Of a stretch of DNA of 64,000 nucleotides, positions 33,162-44,154 are shown in pieces (the stretch's first letter is position 1; each line of letters opens with the position of its first letter). Both the position numbers and the translations under genes were made by a program. This DNA is from Megaleporinus macrocephalus (Eukaryota; Chordata; Actinopteri; Characiformes; Anostomidae), in the NCBI GenBank assembly GCA_021613375.1, contig CM038728.1, positions 33,651,407 to 33,715,406 of the forward strand, given 5' to 3'. The notes beneath the pieces are model-generated. The model was not told the origin of the DNA and made no database searches. It was given only the letters and a program-made list of their open reading frames with translations.

Positions 33162-33756
33162 GTAAGCCTGTTTACCGCTACACCCCGTCCCCGAGTATAA
33201 ACACGGGGAGGTGTTAGTTCACCGAGCAGGAGCTTCAGAACACAGCCAGTCTGGAGACGGGCTGGAACGATGACACTATTTTCGTTCTCACCTCCACCGC
33301 GTGAGGAGAAGTAGCACTCCGAAAACTGGAGAGCCAACTTCTCCAACGTCTCAGGACCTCCGAGATTCACATGTGAATTTATTCGAGCCGCTGTTTCATC
33401 ATATTTATTGCAAGTTAAGGCAATTTTCACTTCAGGCTGGCGCCGGCGCTGCATGTGCCGCTGATTTTAAGGGTCTATAAATAGAAAAACTTCATCAACT
33501 CACTTTCGGTGTAGAATGTAAACACGGCTGCAGCTCCATTGACCATACAAGAGCTCCACTCACTGTCCACTGTATCAGCTCCACTGACCATACAGGACCT
33601 CCACTCACTGTCCACTGTATCAGCTCCACTGACCATACAGGAGCTCCACTTACAGACTGTAGTTCGTCTGATTCTCTGTATACTTTATTACTCTGTTCTT
33701 TAATGATCAGGACCCCCACAGGACCCCCACAGAGCAGATACTATTAGGGAGGTGGG

Positions 33757-34799
33757 AGAGGCAGTCGTGGCCTCCCTTATAAAAAAGAAGTTTATTCAAG
33801 TGTACCATTAGTTTACTTCTTTTAAACTGAAAGGAAGTGAGTATGCTTTCAGTTTATTTTTATGTTCTTCTCAGTGATATACTGAACACAGTTATACTTA
33901 AGTATACTGGGGTTATACTGATAAGTATAGAACAGTCTAAGTATATTTGGTCTTTACTTGTACTTAATCTTTTGATTGAGATAGTAGAAGTAAGTATTCT
34001 TGCTCTGCACAAAAACACATCCAGTACAATATTTATTTAAAATTTGATTTATAAAGATTTATAAAGATACTAATATGTTTATAATCTGAGTGTGTCTTGT
34101 TTATTTTACGTGTGTCCACTGGTGAGTAAGTAAACGTTGTTAAGTTCTATTTTAAGTAGAAAAAAACTCTTAAATCTAGTCATATACTTTAAAGTACAAC
34201 AATAATATAAGCAGTAAATTATAAATATTATGTAAAGTATTTTAAGTAGTTAAGTATTATGTTAAGTTCACTTAAAGAAAACGTACAAGCTAGTAAACTA
34301 ACTGTAAACCCTTAAGAATACTTTTAGTGTAGCTGCAGTACAAAAGATGTAAACTAGTTTTATACTTGGTTTACTCTTACACTTACAGTGTACTTAAAAG
34401 TATTACTTTTAAAAACTAGAAAGTGGGCCAATTTAGTCCCAAGAAGTATTAAAATAGTACATATACTAGTGTACTACTAGTACAATGACATTAGTATAGT
34501 AACTACATAAAGTATACTTAATAAAATGAACTTTAAGTATACTTCTTTTCTGTAAGGGCTGAAGGTTAGGGATCCGGTCTTGTGACCAGAAGGTCGCCGG
34601 TTCAATCCCCGGGACCGGCAAGCCACGACTGTAGTGCCCTTGAGCAAGACACCTAACCCCACTTGCTCCCCAGGTGCTGTGTATAAGGGCTGCCCACCGC
34701 TCCGCCCCCCAGTGTGTATGTTCACTAGTGTGTGTATATGTGGGGGTTTCACTAAATGTGTGTGGCTAATTCTAGTTCAAAATTCTAAAGTTCTAAAAA
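33757..34799 (+). mobile_element. tRNA-derived SINE, split by an inserted element
   Basis: The head AGAGGCAGTCGTGGCCT (33757-33773) joins, across the inserted element, to CTGAAGGTTAGGGATCCGGT at 34559. Read together, the two parts match the head of the minus-strand copy at 16197. The B box GGTTCAATCC is at 34599-34608. Further blocks are CCCTTGAGCAAGACACCTAA, AAGGGCTGCCCACCGCTCC and GCCCCCCAGTGTGTATGTTC, ending CACTAGTGTGTGTATATGTG and an AT-rich tail. The tRNA-like fold is broken by the insertion, and it is a retroposon, not a tRNA gene. Confidence 0.75.
33774..34558. mobile_element. AT-rich short element with CCCTTA...TAAGGG ends
   Basis: The left end CCCTTATAAAAAAGAAGTTT and the right end, read on the other strand as CCCTTACAGAAAAGAAGTAT, form inverted repeats. 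The 785-bp interior is AT-rich with many AAGTATACTT palindromes and no transposase frame. A 2-bp CT duplication at the SINE junctions is possible. The superfamily is not determined. Confidence 0.65.
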
Positions 34800-35395
34800 G
34801 TCATTCTCAGCAAGGTGTTAGTTAGTGTGTTGTGCTGGTGTGAGTGGATCAGACACAGCAGTGCTGCTGCTGGAGTGTTTAAACACTGTGTCCACTCACT
34901 GTCCACTCTATTAGACACTCCTACTACTTGCTGGTCCACCTTGTAGATATAAAGTCAGAGACAGTAGCTCATCTGCTGCTGCACAGTTTGTGTTCCTCTA
35001 GTTCTTCATCAGTGGACACAGGACGCCGCCCACAGGACACTGCTGTCCGGATAGTTTTGGTTGGTGGACGATTCTCAGTCCAGCAGTGACACTAAGGCCG
35101 TGCCTGATTCACTCACACCAGCACAACACACTAAATAACGCAGTGCTGAGAATGACCCACCTCCCTAATAGTGTCTGCTCTGTGGGGGTCCTGTGGGGGT
35201 CCTGATCATTAAAGAACAGAGTAATAAAGTATATAGAGAATCAGATGAACTACAGTCTGTAGGTGGAGCTCCTGTATGGTCAGTGGAGCTGATATGATGA
35301 TATACAGGGAATCTATTTGGATAATCAATATATAAATAATACTGGTCATTGATTGGACCTCCTCTGACCCGTCATGGTCTGATCTCCTCCCTCAG

Positions 35396-35513
35396 ATCTT
35401 AAAGACGGTCAGCGCGGTGGATAAGGATGAAATGGCTCATCGCCAGCACTTCCACTTCAGCCTCTCCCCGAAGGTGGCAAACAACCTGAACTTCTCTCTG
35501 AAGGACAACAGAG
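35396..35513 (+). CDS. cdh24: Type II cadherin exon, middle of EC5
   Basis: A 118-nt exon from the CCCTCAG acceptor to the GTGAGT donor at 35514, the standard length for this exon in type II cadherins. It encodes ILKTVSAVDKDEMAHRQHFH and FSLSPKVANNLNFSLKDNR plus one base of the next codon. VSAVDKDE is the usual EC5 strand of type II cadherins, and KDNR ends at the conserved split D codon. The stretch lacks the CDH11-specific sequence of this region, as far as I remember it. The exon is bounded by introns of 2.2 kb and 6.9 kb, both filled with repeats. Confidence 0.85.
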
Positions 35514-35734
35514 GTGAGTCCAGCGCTGCAGAACGTTCAGGTCCAGCCCGGCTCTGGACAGGGAAGAGTAGGACCTCAGCTCAGAAGCCTGATTAGATAT
35601 CTACATGACGTTCCTCAAAGAGGACCAGGAGCTTCCTTCATCCTGCTGGCCTGAGCAGCTAACACGTTCACTATGGTCGTGCTTGGTTCACTATTTGTTG
35701 TGTAGCTCTTTATACTGTGAACAGACTACAGTTT

Positions 35735-36590
35735 ATTATATCACTCACTCTCACATCACTCACTCTCAAATCTCTCACTCTCACATTACTCACACTCATA
35801 TCACTCACTCTCATATCTCTCACTCTCACGTCACTCTCACCATTTCACTCAATACCCGCTAACATTCACTCACACTCAATACACTCTCATATCACTCACT
35901 CTCATATCTCACTCTCACATCACTCACTCTCACATCACTCTCACAATTTCACTCAATACCCGCTTACACTCACTCACACTCAGTACACTCTCATATCACT
36001 CACACTCACATTGCTTACTTTTACATCATTCACTCTTACATCACTTATTCTCATATCTCTCACTCTTACAACACTCACTCTATCTCTCACATCACTCACA
36101 ATTATCTCTCACTCTCACATAACTCACTCTCAAATATCTCACTGTCATATCACTTACTCTCATATCTCTCACTCTCACATCACTCTCACAATTTCACTCA
36201 ATACCTATTTAAACTCATTCACAGTAAATACACTCACATCACTCACTCTCATATCTCTCACTCTTACATCATTCACTTTTACTCACTCTCACTCAACACA
36301 GTCTCATATCACTCACTCTCACTCAATACACTCTCATATCACTCACTCTCTCACACTTACATTATTCACTCTCACATCTCTCACTCTCTTACTCTCTTAA
36401 TACACTTGCACATCACTCCCTCTTACATCACTCTCTATCTCACACTTACATCATTCACTCTCACATCTCTCATTCTCACATCTGTCACACTCAATCTCTT
36501 ACTTTTTACCCCCCCCCACATCACTCCCGCTTACATCACTCCCACTTACATCACTCCCTCTTACATTACTCACTCTCACATCACTATGAT
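35735..36590 (+). repeat. 15-bp CACTCA-type minisatellite in intron
   Basis: Irregular tandem units of about 15 bp, ATCACTCACTCTCAC, with longer blocks containing ATTTCACTCAATACCCGCT that recur near 35845, 35945 and 36190. A related shorter array lies at 37430-37665. Open frames of Ser/Leu/Thr/His here are artefacts. Confidence 0.9.
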
Positions 36591-37425
36591 AACGTCCTGT
36601 AAAGAGTATTTATAGAAGCTTTGATCAGCGCTGTGCGGACGTTATGACAGTCATGGTCTTGTAGCTGGTGTATGAGTTTGTAATCACTCCTCGTGATGAT
36701 GGTTGTGTCTGGACATCAGAGAGTGAGCTGGATTCGCTGCTGTTCTTCTCTCTAATCACATCAGAGGCTGTGGGTTCACGGTCGAGGCCACGCTAGCATG
36801 ATGATTAGCACTGTTCCTCTCACACTTTCCCTGGCGCGCGCCGAAGCTTCTCCTCCCCGGCTGCTGTGGGGGCTCAGCGCCTGGCACCGCCTGCAGACCC
36901 CCGGGCCCAGCCTGGTGCCCGCCGTGCCCAGGCCAGGCGCGAGGAGCTCCGGTCGTGCCAGGCCGCGTTGGCACTGAGACGGAAAACTCTGGCCGCGGGG
37001 CTGAAGGGGCGACGCGGCACGCCGAGCGGAGCTCAGACAGTAAGACGGGTTTTAAGAGAAAAGAGTGAGAGGAGTGCGCGGCTCCTCAGCCCCTCTGACA
37101 CGTTCGGCTGGAAATAGTAGACGCGCGTGAGCGGCGGTCTATGAACCGGCGCGGCGGAACACGCGCTCTCCTGCTACAGAAGTCATAATGTTGTGATAAT
37201 AGTGGTCTAATTAACTCCGTGTCTGATTATTATAAGCGGAGAGTGAAGCAGACTCGTAGTCGCACGCTTAAAAAATCATCAGCGAGCGTGAAATGACCCG
37301 CTCACAATTAGAACTCACTGACAGAGACAGACAACAGCTGCTGCCTGTAATTCACATAATCACCGGTTCACTATTAAACCACATCTCACTTCATAACACC
37401 AACCCACTAGAGCAGGTCCTCCACC
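36591..37425. other. Intron segment with a GC-rich island
   Basis: From about 36830 to 37150 the sequence is strongly GC- and CpG-rich (CCCTGGCGCGCGCC, GACGCGGCACGCCGAGCGGA), unlike the surrounding repeat-rich intron. A short open frame exists, but no domain or splice context supports an exon. It could be a CpG island, a promoter or a foreign insertion. Confidence 0.4.
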
Positions 37426-37429
37426 CACA

Positions 37430-37668
37430 CACCACATCACTCTCACATCTCACTCTTACACCACTCACATCACTCACTCTCACATCACTCACTCTCACAT
37501 CACTCACTCTCACATCACTCACTATCACATCACTCACTCTCACATCACTCACTATCACATCACTCACTATCAAAGCTCTCTCTTACATCACTCACATTAC
37601 TCACTTCTACATCACTCACTCTCACATCATTCACAATCACTTGATACACTCTCACATCATTTACTCTG
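37430..37668 (+). repeat. Second CACTCACTCTCACAT array
   Basis: Near-perfect 15-bp units TCACATCACTCACTC, the same family as 35735-36590, ending at the GA tract. Confidence 0.9.
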
Positions 37669-37675
37669 AATGCCA

Positions 37676-37822
37676 GAGACAGAGAAAGAGATAGAGGGAA
37701 AGGAAGAGATAGAGAGGGAGAGATAGAGAGAGATAAGAAGAGAGAGAGAGGTAGAGAGAGAGGGAGAGCGAGAAAGAGGGAGAGAGGGATACAGAGAGAG
37801 AGAGAGCAAGAGAGATATAGAA

Positions 37823-37885
<63 letters not shown>

Positions 37886-37972
37886 CAGAGAGAGAGAGAG
37901 GTAGAGAGAGAGGGAGAGCGAGAAAGAGGGAGAGAGGGATACAGAGAGAGAGAGAGCAAGAGAGATATAGAA

Positions 37973-38027
<55 letters not shown>

Positions 38028-38142
38028 CAGAGAGAGAGAGAGGTAGAGAGAGAGGGAGAGCGAGAAAGAGGGAGAGAGGGATACAGAGAGAGAGAGAGCA
38101 ATAGAGATATAGAATGATAGAGAGAGAGAGAGAGAGAGAGAG

Positions 38143-38177
<35 letters not shown>

Positions 38178-38262
38178 TACAGAGAGAGAGAGAGTTAGAG
38201 ATACAGAGAGAGAGAGCGAGAGAGATACAGAGAGAGAGAGAGAGAGCAAGAGACATATAGAA

Positions 38263-38315
<53 letters not shown>

Positions 38316-38363
38316 CAGAGATACAGAGAGAGAGAGAGAGGAAGAGAGAGAGATACAGAGAGG

Positions 38364-38409
<46 letters not shown>

Positions 38410-38469
38410 TAGAGGGAGATAGAGAGAGAGAGAGAGATAGAGAGGGAAAAGAGATATAGAGAGAGAGAG

Positions 38470-38520
<51 letters not shown>

Positions 38521-38696
38521 TAGAGAGACAGAGAGAGATATGAGAGAGACAGAGAGAGAGAGTAATAGAAAGCGATAGAGAGAGAGAGAGGTAGAGAGAC
38601 AGAGAGAGATATGAGAGAGACAGAGAGAGAGAGAGAGAGATAGAATGATAGAGAGAGAGAGATAGAATGATAGAGAGAGAGAGAGATACAGAGAGG

Positions 38697-38738
<42 letters not shown>

Positions 38739-38802
38739 TAGAGGGAGATAGAGAGAGAGAGAGAGAGAGATAGAGAGGGAAAAGAGATATAGAGAGAGAG
38801 AG

Positions 38803-38853
<51 letters not shown>

Positions 38854-38927
38854 GAGCGATAGAGAGAGAGAGAGAGATAGAATGATAGAGAGAGAGATAG
38901 AGAGAGAGAGGGAGAGAGAGAGAAAGC

Positions 38928-38967
<40 letters not shown>

Positions 38968-38973
38968 ATGATA

Positions 38974-39025
<52 letters not shown>

Positions 39026-39090
39026 TAGAGAGAGAGAGATAGAATGATAGAGAGAGAGAGAGATACAGAGAGAGAGAGAGAGAGAGCGAT

Positions 39091-39123
<33 letters not shown>

Positions 39124-39166
39124 TAGAATGATAGAGAGAGAGAGAGATACAGAGAGAGAGAGAGAG

Positions 39167-39215
<49 letters not shown>

Positions 39216-39216
39216 T
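37676..39216 (+). repeat. 1.5-kb (GA)n-rich tract in intron
   Basis: Almost purely purine on the + strand: AGAGAG runs broken by GATACAGAG, GATAGAATGATAG and GGGAGAGCGAGAAAG. A block of about 150-160 bp carrying GAGCGAGAAAGAGGGAGAGA and CAAGAGAGATATAGAATGAT recurs at 37770, 37914 and 38055. Frames across it are artefacts. Confidence 0.95.
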
Positions 39217-39539
39217 GGTGGGTCTCCTCTGTTTGATCTGGTTAATAGGAGTGAAATGAGTGTTTGTACTGAATGGTGTTTAAAGCTGATGGTGTGAGGG
39301 AGATAGATTAGAGTGCTCAGACTGACCCGCTCTATCTGCAGCCAGAGGACTCTTTCACCCGCGCGGTTATCTCTCCTTCCATTACGACCAGCTCGGCCAG
39401 AACCTCCACCGCCGCCTCATCACCGCAACTTAATAAACCAGCCGCCGATTATACCCCCTCATCCTATACGGCGTCAGCAGCGGCCGCCGCATCAGCCGCA
39501 TTTAAAACAGCAAACATGTTAAAGAGCGCCGGACGCTGG
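39217..39539. other. Intron, nothing recognised
   Basis: Single-copy sequence of about 320 bp with a GCCGCCGCATCAGCCGC stretch near 39483. No exon is supported. Confidence 0.4.
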
Positions 39540-40450
39540 TCAACCACCTTCCTTGTGCTTCCACAAACTGACCACTTTATTAGAAACACCAACTTTGTAC
39601 TTGCACAAACTGGCCACTACATTAGAAACACTCACCTTGTACTTCCACTAAGTGGCCACTTTATTGGAAACACCTACTTTGTGCTTTCCTAACTGGCCAC
39701 TTTATTAGAAACACCCACCTTGTATTTCCACATACTGGCCACTTTATTAGAAACACCAACCTTGTGCTTCCACTAAGTGGCCAGTCTATTGGAAACACCA
39801 ACCTTGTGCTTCCACTAAGTGGCCACTTTATTAGAAACACTCAACTTGTGCTTCCACTAGGTGGCCACTTTATTAGAAACACCCATCTTGAGCTTTCCAA
39901 ACTGGCCACTTTTTTATAAACACCTACCTTGTGATTCCAAACTGGCCACTTCATTGGAAACACATTCCTTGTGCTTCCACAAACTGGCCACTTTATCAGA
40001 AACACCGACCTTGTGTTTCCACTAACTGGCCACTTTATTGGAAACACCCACCTTGTGATTCCACACACTGGTCACTTTATCAGAAACACCCAATTTGGGC
40101 TTCCACAAACTGGCCACTTTATCAGAAACACCAACCTTGGGCTTCCACAAACTGGGCACTTTATTAGAAACACTTAAGTTGTATTTCCACGTACTGGCCA
40201 CTTTATCAGAAACATCCACCTTTTGCTTCCTCAAACTGGCCGCTTTATTAGAAACACTCTCCTTGTGCTTCCACAAACTGGCCACTTTATTAGAAACACC
40301 CACCATTGGATTTTACTAACTGGCCACTTTATTGGAAACACCTACTTAGGTTCTTACCTAACTGGCCACTTTATTAGAAACACCCACCATGTAATTGCAC
40401 ATACTGGCCACTTTATCAGAAACACCCAACACCCTGTGCTTCTCTAACTA
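39540..40450 (-). repeat. 42-bp minisatellite, inverted relative of 24850-26305
   Basis: About 21 copies of a 42-bp unit: CTGGCCACTTTATTAGAAAC, ACCCACCTTGTGCTTCCACA and variants. The reverse complement of the unit is the AATAAAGTGGCCAGTTAGTG unit of the array at 24850-26305. The two arrays are about 13 kb apart in opposite orientation, one upstream of and one inside the cadherin gene. Confidence 0.92.
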
Positions 40451-41194
40451 AGTGTTGAGTTAACTGCAGTTCTTCGTGTTTGTATGTACGGAGAGAGTGA
40501 GAGTCCAGCCACGGAGCTCAGTGTGAGCTGTTTACGGCTGAGAGTGGCTTGAAAAGGCTTCAGCAGTGTGTGAGACGTGGCGCCCCACAGGAGCACTCTG
40601 CAGCTCCGGGTGATCTTGCAGTCAGAATATGATATAGCATAACGAGAGGAGGTGAGAGTCGGAGAGCCTTTGGTTGGTGTCACGCTGGAGAAGTGCTGAA
40701 GGCGTGTCATTAGAGGCCTTTACGCCGCAGAGGCCTAAAGACACTGACGCCGGAGAGAGAGAGGGAAAATTACCGAAGCCACAGGGCGAGCAAATGAACT
40801 CACTCCATCTCTGCTCCGAGCGTGACCTTGTGCACTCGGGAAGTGTGTGCGTGTGCCGGAGCTGATCCTCGGCCTTCGCTAAAGCCACCTCCACCGCGGC
40901 TCTGATTACACCTCCAGCAGCAGATAGACGTCCGCCGTGTTAAAGACGAATTTAATACAGGCCCGTTCTTCCCTCCCTGTTCCTCTCCGCTGCGTCCGCC
41001 AGCTTCCGATTCCGAGCAGCAGACCCGACCTCACAGCTGTCCGAGTGCTGCAGTGAGGAAATCTCATAACTCAGGAATTTCCCAACGTTTCTATTTGCCT
41101 GGTTTGGAAGCGGACGCTGGCCTTCGTGCTGCGTTCACACCGCATGAAGGCACGTGAACATTTCCATGCTGTCCGCTGGGGATCAGTGGACAGA
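40451..41194. other. Intron, nothing recognised
   Basis: Single-copy sequence. No exon or element is supported. Confidence 0.4.
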
Positions 41195-42240
41195 GGCCAA
41201 AGGAACTCTATCAGTTTTATTATATGTACCGGAAACGTCCGGAATCTCACAGTCAGTATCCATGACTCCCAAAAAAATTTAGCTCTATCAGTTTTGTTAC
41301 ATATACTGGATACATACGGAATCTAACATCCGGTATCCTTGGCTCCCAAGAAACCAGAGCTCTATCAGTTTTGTTATATATACTGGAAACGCCCGGAATC
41401 ACACAATCAACATCCATGACTCCCAAGAAACCGGAGTTCTATCCGGAGCTCTATCAGTTTTGTTATATATACTGGATACATCCGGAATCTAACATCCAGC
41501 ATCCTTGGCTCCCAAGAAACTGGACCTCTATTCGGAGCTCTATCAGTTTTACTATATATATTGGATACGCCCGGAATCTCACAATAAGCATCCTTGGCTC
41601 CCAAGAAACCGGAGCTCTATCAGTTTTATTATAGATGATGGATACGTCCGGAATCTCACAACCGGCATCCTTGGCTCCCAAGAAACCAGAGCTCTATCCG
41701 GAGCTTTATCAGTTTTGTTATATATACTGGATACGTCAGGAATCTCACAATTGGGATCCTTGGCTCCCAAGAAACTGTACCTCTATTCGGAGCTCTATCA
41801 GGTTTACTATATATATTGGATACATCCCGAATCTCGCAATCAGCATCCATGACTCCTAAGAAACCAGAGCTCTATCCGGAGCTCTATCAGTTTTGTTATA
41901 TATACTGGATACGTCAGGAATCCCACATTGGCATCCATGACTCCCAAGAAATTGGAGCTCTATCAGTTTTATTGTATATATTGGATACGTCCGGAATTTC
42001 ACAATCAGCATCCATGACTCCTAAGAAACCGGAGCTCTATCCGGAGCTCTATCAGTTTTGTTATATATACTGTATACGTCAGGAATCTCACAATTGGGAT
42101 CCATGACTCCCAAGAAAATTGGAGCTCTATCAGTTTCATTATGGATACTGTATATATCAGGAATCTAACAATTGGGATCCATGACTCCTAAGAAACCGGA
42201 GCTCTATCCGGAGCTCTATCAGTTTTATTGTATATGAGCG
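41195..42240 (+). repeat. 77/89-bp tandem repeat in intron
   Basis: About 12 copies of a unit containing GGAATCTCACAATCAGCATC, CATGACTCCCAAGAAACC, GGAGCTCTATCAGTTTTGTT and ATATATACTGGATACGTCC. Some units have an extra 12-bp GGAGCTCTATCC duplication, giving two length classes. It lies 220 bp before the exon at 42461. Confidence 0.92.
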
Positions 42241-42460
42241 GATATTTCATTTTACGGCCGTAAACAATAAAATATTCACATAAAAAAGCCAGAGCAGTTC
42301 ATACAGGTGGTCTCCACAGGGGGTCCTGGTCTTAGCTATACATTAGGGATGTGCGTCTCCATCATTGAGGCTGATCTGATAAAAGAAACGTACATGAGAA
42401 GCAGATGTGAATGTGGAACTTGCTGACCTCCTGGTTCTCCGCCTCTCTGTCCGTCCACAG

Positions 42461-42712
42461 ACAGCACGGCCAACATCATGGTGATCCGGAGGGGCTTCAG
42501 CAGGATGACGCAGGACGTCTATGAGCTCCCCATAGAGATCAACGATAACGGCGTTCCTCCCATGATCAGCACCAACACGCTGCTGATCCGCGTGTGCAGC
42601 TGCGACAGCAAAGAAACCATCCTGTCCTGCAACGTGGAGCCGTTTGTCCTGCCCGCTGGACTCAGCACCGGCGCTCTGATAGCCATCCTCGCCTGCATCG
42701 TCATTCTGCTGG
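42461..42712 (+). CDS. cdh24: Type II cadherin exon, EC5 end and transmembrane segment
   Basis: A 252-nt exon from the TCCACAG acceptor to the GTAAGA donor (42713), again the family-typical length. It completes EC5 ([40 protein letters not shown]) with the four membrane-proximal cysteines in [15 protein letters not shown]. It then begins the membrane helix with [20 protein letters not shown]. The ELPIEI phrase recalls the PIEL of mammalian CDH24, where CDH11 has LLPIVI, as far as I remember them. The [13 protein letters not shown] helix start is shared across the family. The final base is the first of a codon finished in the next exon. Confidence 0.9.
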
Positions 42713-42839
42713 GTAAGACTCCATATACCTTTAATAGCATATTATAATAAATATTTTTTATAAATTATGAATTTAAAAACTCTGGAGCTTAATTCGCTCA
42801 TCATTATTTGGGTTTATGTCTATTTGTATAAGAAATGTG

Positions 42840-43815
42840 TGTATGTGGGTGTTTTACTGCCCCCTAGTGTGTGTGTTCACTAGTGTGTGTTTATGTGGGT
42901 GTTTTGCTGCCCCCTAGTGTGTGTGTTCACTATTGTGTGTATATGTGGGTGTTTCACTGCCCCCTAGTGTGTGTGTATGTGGGTGTTTCGCTGCCCCCTA
43001 GTGTGTGTTTCACTGCCCCCTAGTGTGCGTTCACTAGTGTGTGTGTATGTGGGTGTTTCGCTGCCCCCTAGGGTGCGTTCACTAGTGTGTGTATATGTGG
43101 GTGTTTTGCTGCCCCCTAGTGTGTGTGTTCACTATTGTGTGTATATGTGGGTGTTTCGCTGCCCCCTAGTGTGTGTTTCACTGCCCACTAGTGTGTGTTT
43201 CACTAGTGTGTGTGTATGTGGGTGTTTCGCTGCCCCCTAGTGTGCGTTCACTAGTGTGTGTATATGTGGGTGTTTCGCTGCCCCCTAGTGTGTGTTCACA
43301 AGTGTGTGTTTCACTGCCCCCTAGTGTGTGTTCACAAGTGTGTGTTTCACTGCCCCTAGTGTGTGTTCACTAGTGTGTGTGTATATGGGTGTTTCACTGC
43401 CCCTTGTGTGTGTGTGTGTGTTCACTAGTGTGTGTTTCACTGTCCCGTAGTGAAACAGTGTGTGTTTACTAGTGTGTGTGTGTATGTGGGAGTTTCACTG
43501 CCATCTAGTATGTGTTCACTAGTGTGTGTTTCACTGTCCCGTAGTGTGTGTGTTCACTAGTGTGTGTGTGTGTGTGTGTGGGGGTGTTTCACTGCCCCTA
43601 GTATGTTTGTGTACTAGTGTGTTTGTGGTTTTCACTTCCCAAGTGTGTTTCAATTCCCTAGTGTGTGTTTACTAGTGTGTGTGTGGGGGTGTTTCATTGT
43701 CCCCTAGTGTGTGTGTTCAGTAGTGTGTGTGTGTGTGTGTATTTGAGTGTATGTGGGTGATTCACTGCCCCCTATTTTGTGTGTTCACTAGTGTGTGTGT
43801 GTGTGAGGGTGCACT
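42840..43815 (+). repeat. Minisatellite with SINE-like unit, GCCCCCTAGTGTGTG
   Basis: Variable 45-60 bp units: GCCCCCTAGTGTGTGTGTTC, ACTAGTGTGTGTATATGTGG, GTGTTTCACT. The same order of words occurs once in the SINE at 34697-34750 (GCCCCCCAGTGTGTATGTTC, ACTAGTGTGTGTATATGTGG, GGGTTTCACT). The array is therefore plausibly an expansion of the SINE's 3' part. Units become irregular and TG-rich towards 43800. Confidence 0.88.
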
Positions 43816-44154
43816 GATTGTGGTGTACCGTGTTCAGTTATCTGCTGAGTTTAACACTCTGGGTAATAAATATACAGATTGTGTAGATGATGTTCTGTAA
43901 GGCCGGTTTCTATTTTCCAGTCTGTGAAATTCAGTAAACAGTAATTGAGCAGTAAACGTGCTGAAGTGTGTCTCTCGTAGAGGATGGAATTTATTCACAC
44001 GTAGAAAATCAGCACCAGCATGTAAATTAAGTGTGAGTGTTTAAACACTGAGAGTGTGAAACGTGATTTGGGAGGCTGTGTATATGTACACTGAGAATCA
44101 GAAACTTTACTTTTAATGTAAGCCAATGGAACCAGACTGAACATGACCAACTGA
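43816..44154. other. Intron, nothing recognised
   Basis: Single-copy sequence of about 340 bp with no exon supported. Confidence 0.4.

Larger units (their letters stand above)
33531..35296. mobile_element. Foldback element interrupted by nested insertions
   Basis: The left arm (33531-33756) reads CCACTCACTGTCCACTGTAT, CAGCTCCACTGACCATACAG (about two 45-bp units), CTGTTCTTTAATGATCAGGA and ACTATTAGGGAGGTGGG. In the intact copy at 50 kb the next bases are TCATTCTCAGCA. Here they appear only at 34801, after a SINE that itself contains a short inverted-repeat element. The centre (34801-35105) and the right arm (35106-35296, ending in one 45-bp unit) follow. It lies in the cadherin intron. Confidence 0.8.

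Noticed and set aside
34559..34640. tRNA gene suggested by a B-box-like GGTTCAATCC
   Set aside because: The surrounding sequence is a SINE with a second copy at 16 kb, and the tRNA-like head is interrupted by an insertion, so no cloverleaf can form.
36866..37117. Possible extra exon in the GC-rich intronic island
   Set aside because: No acceptor and donor pair in phase and no cadherin-like sequence; the flanking cadherin exons already join in phase.
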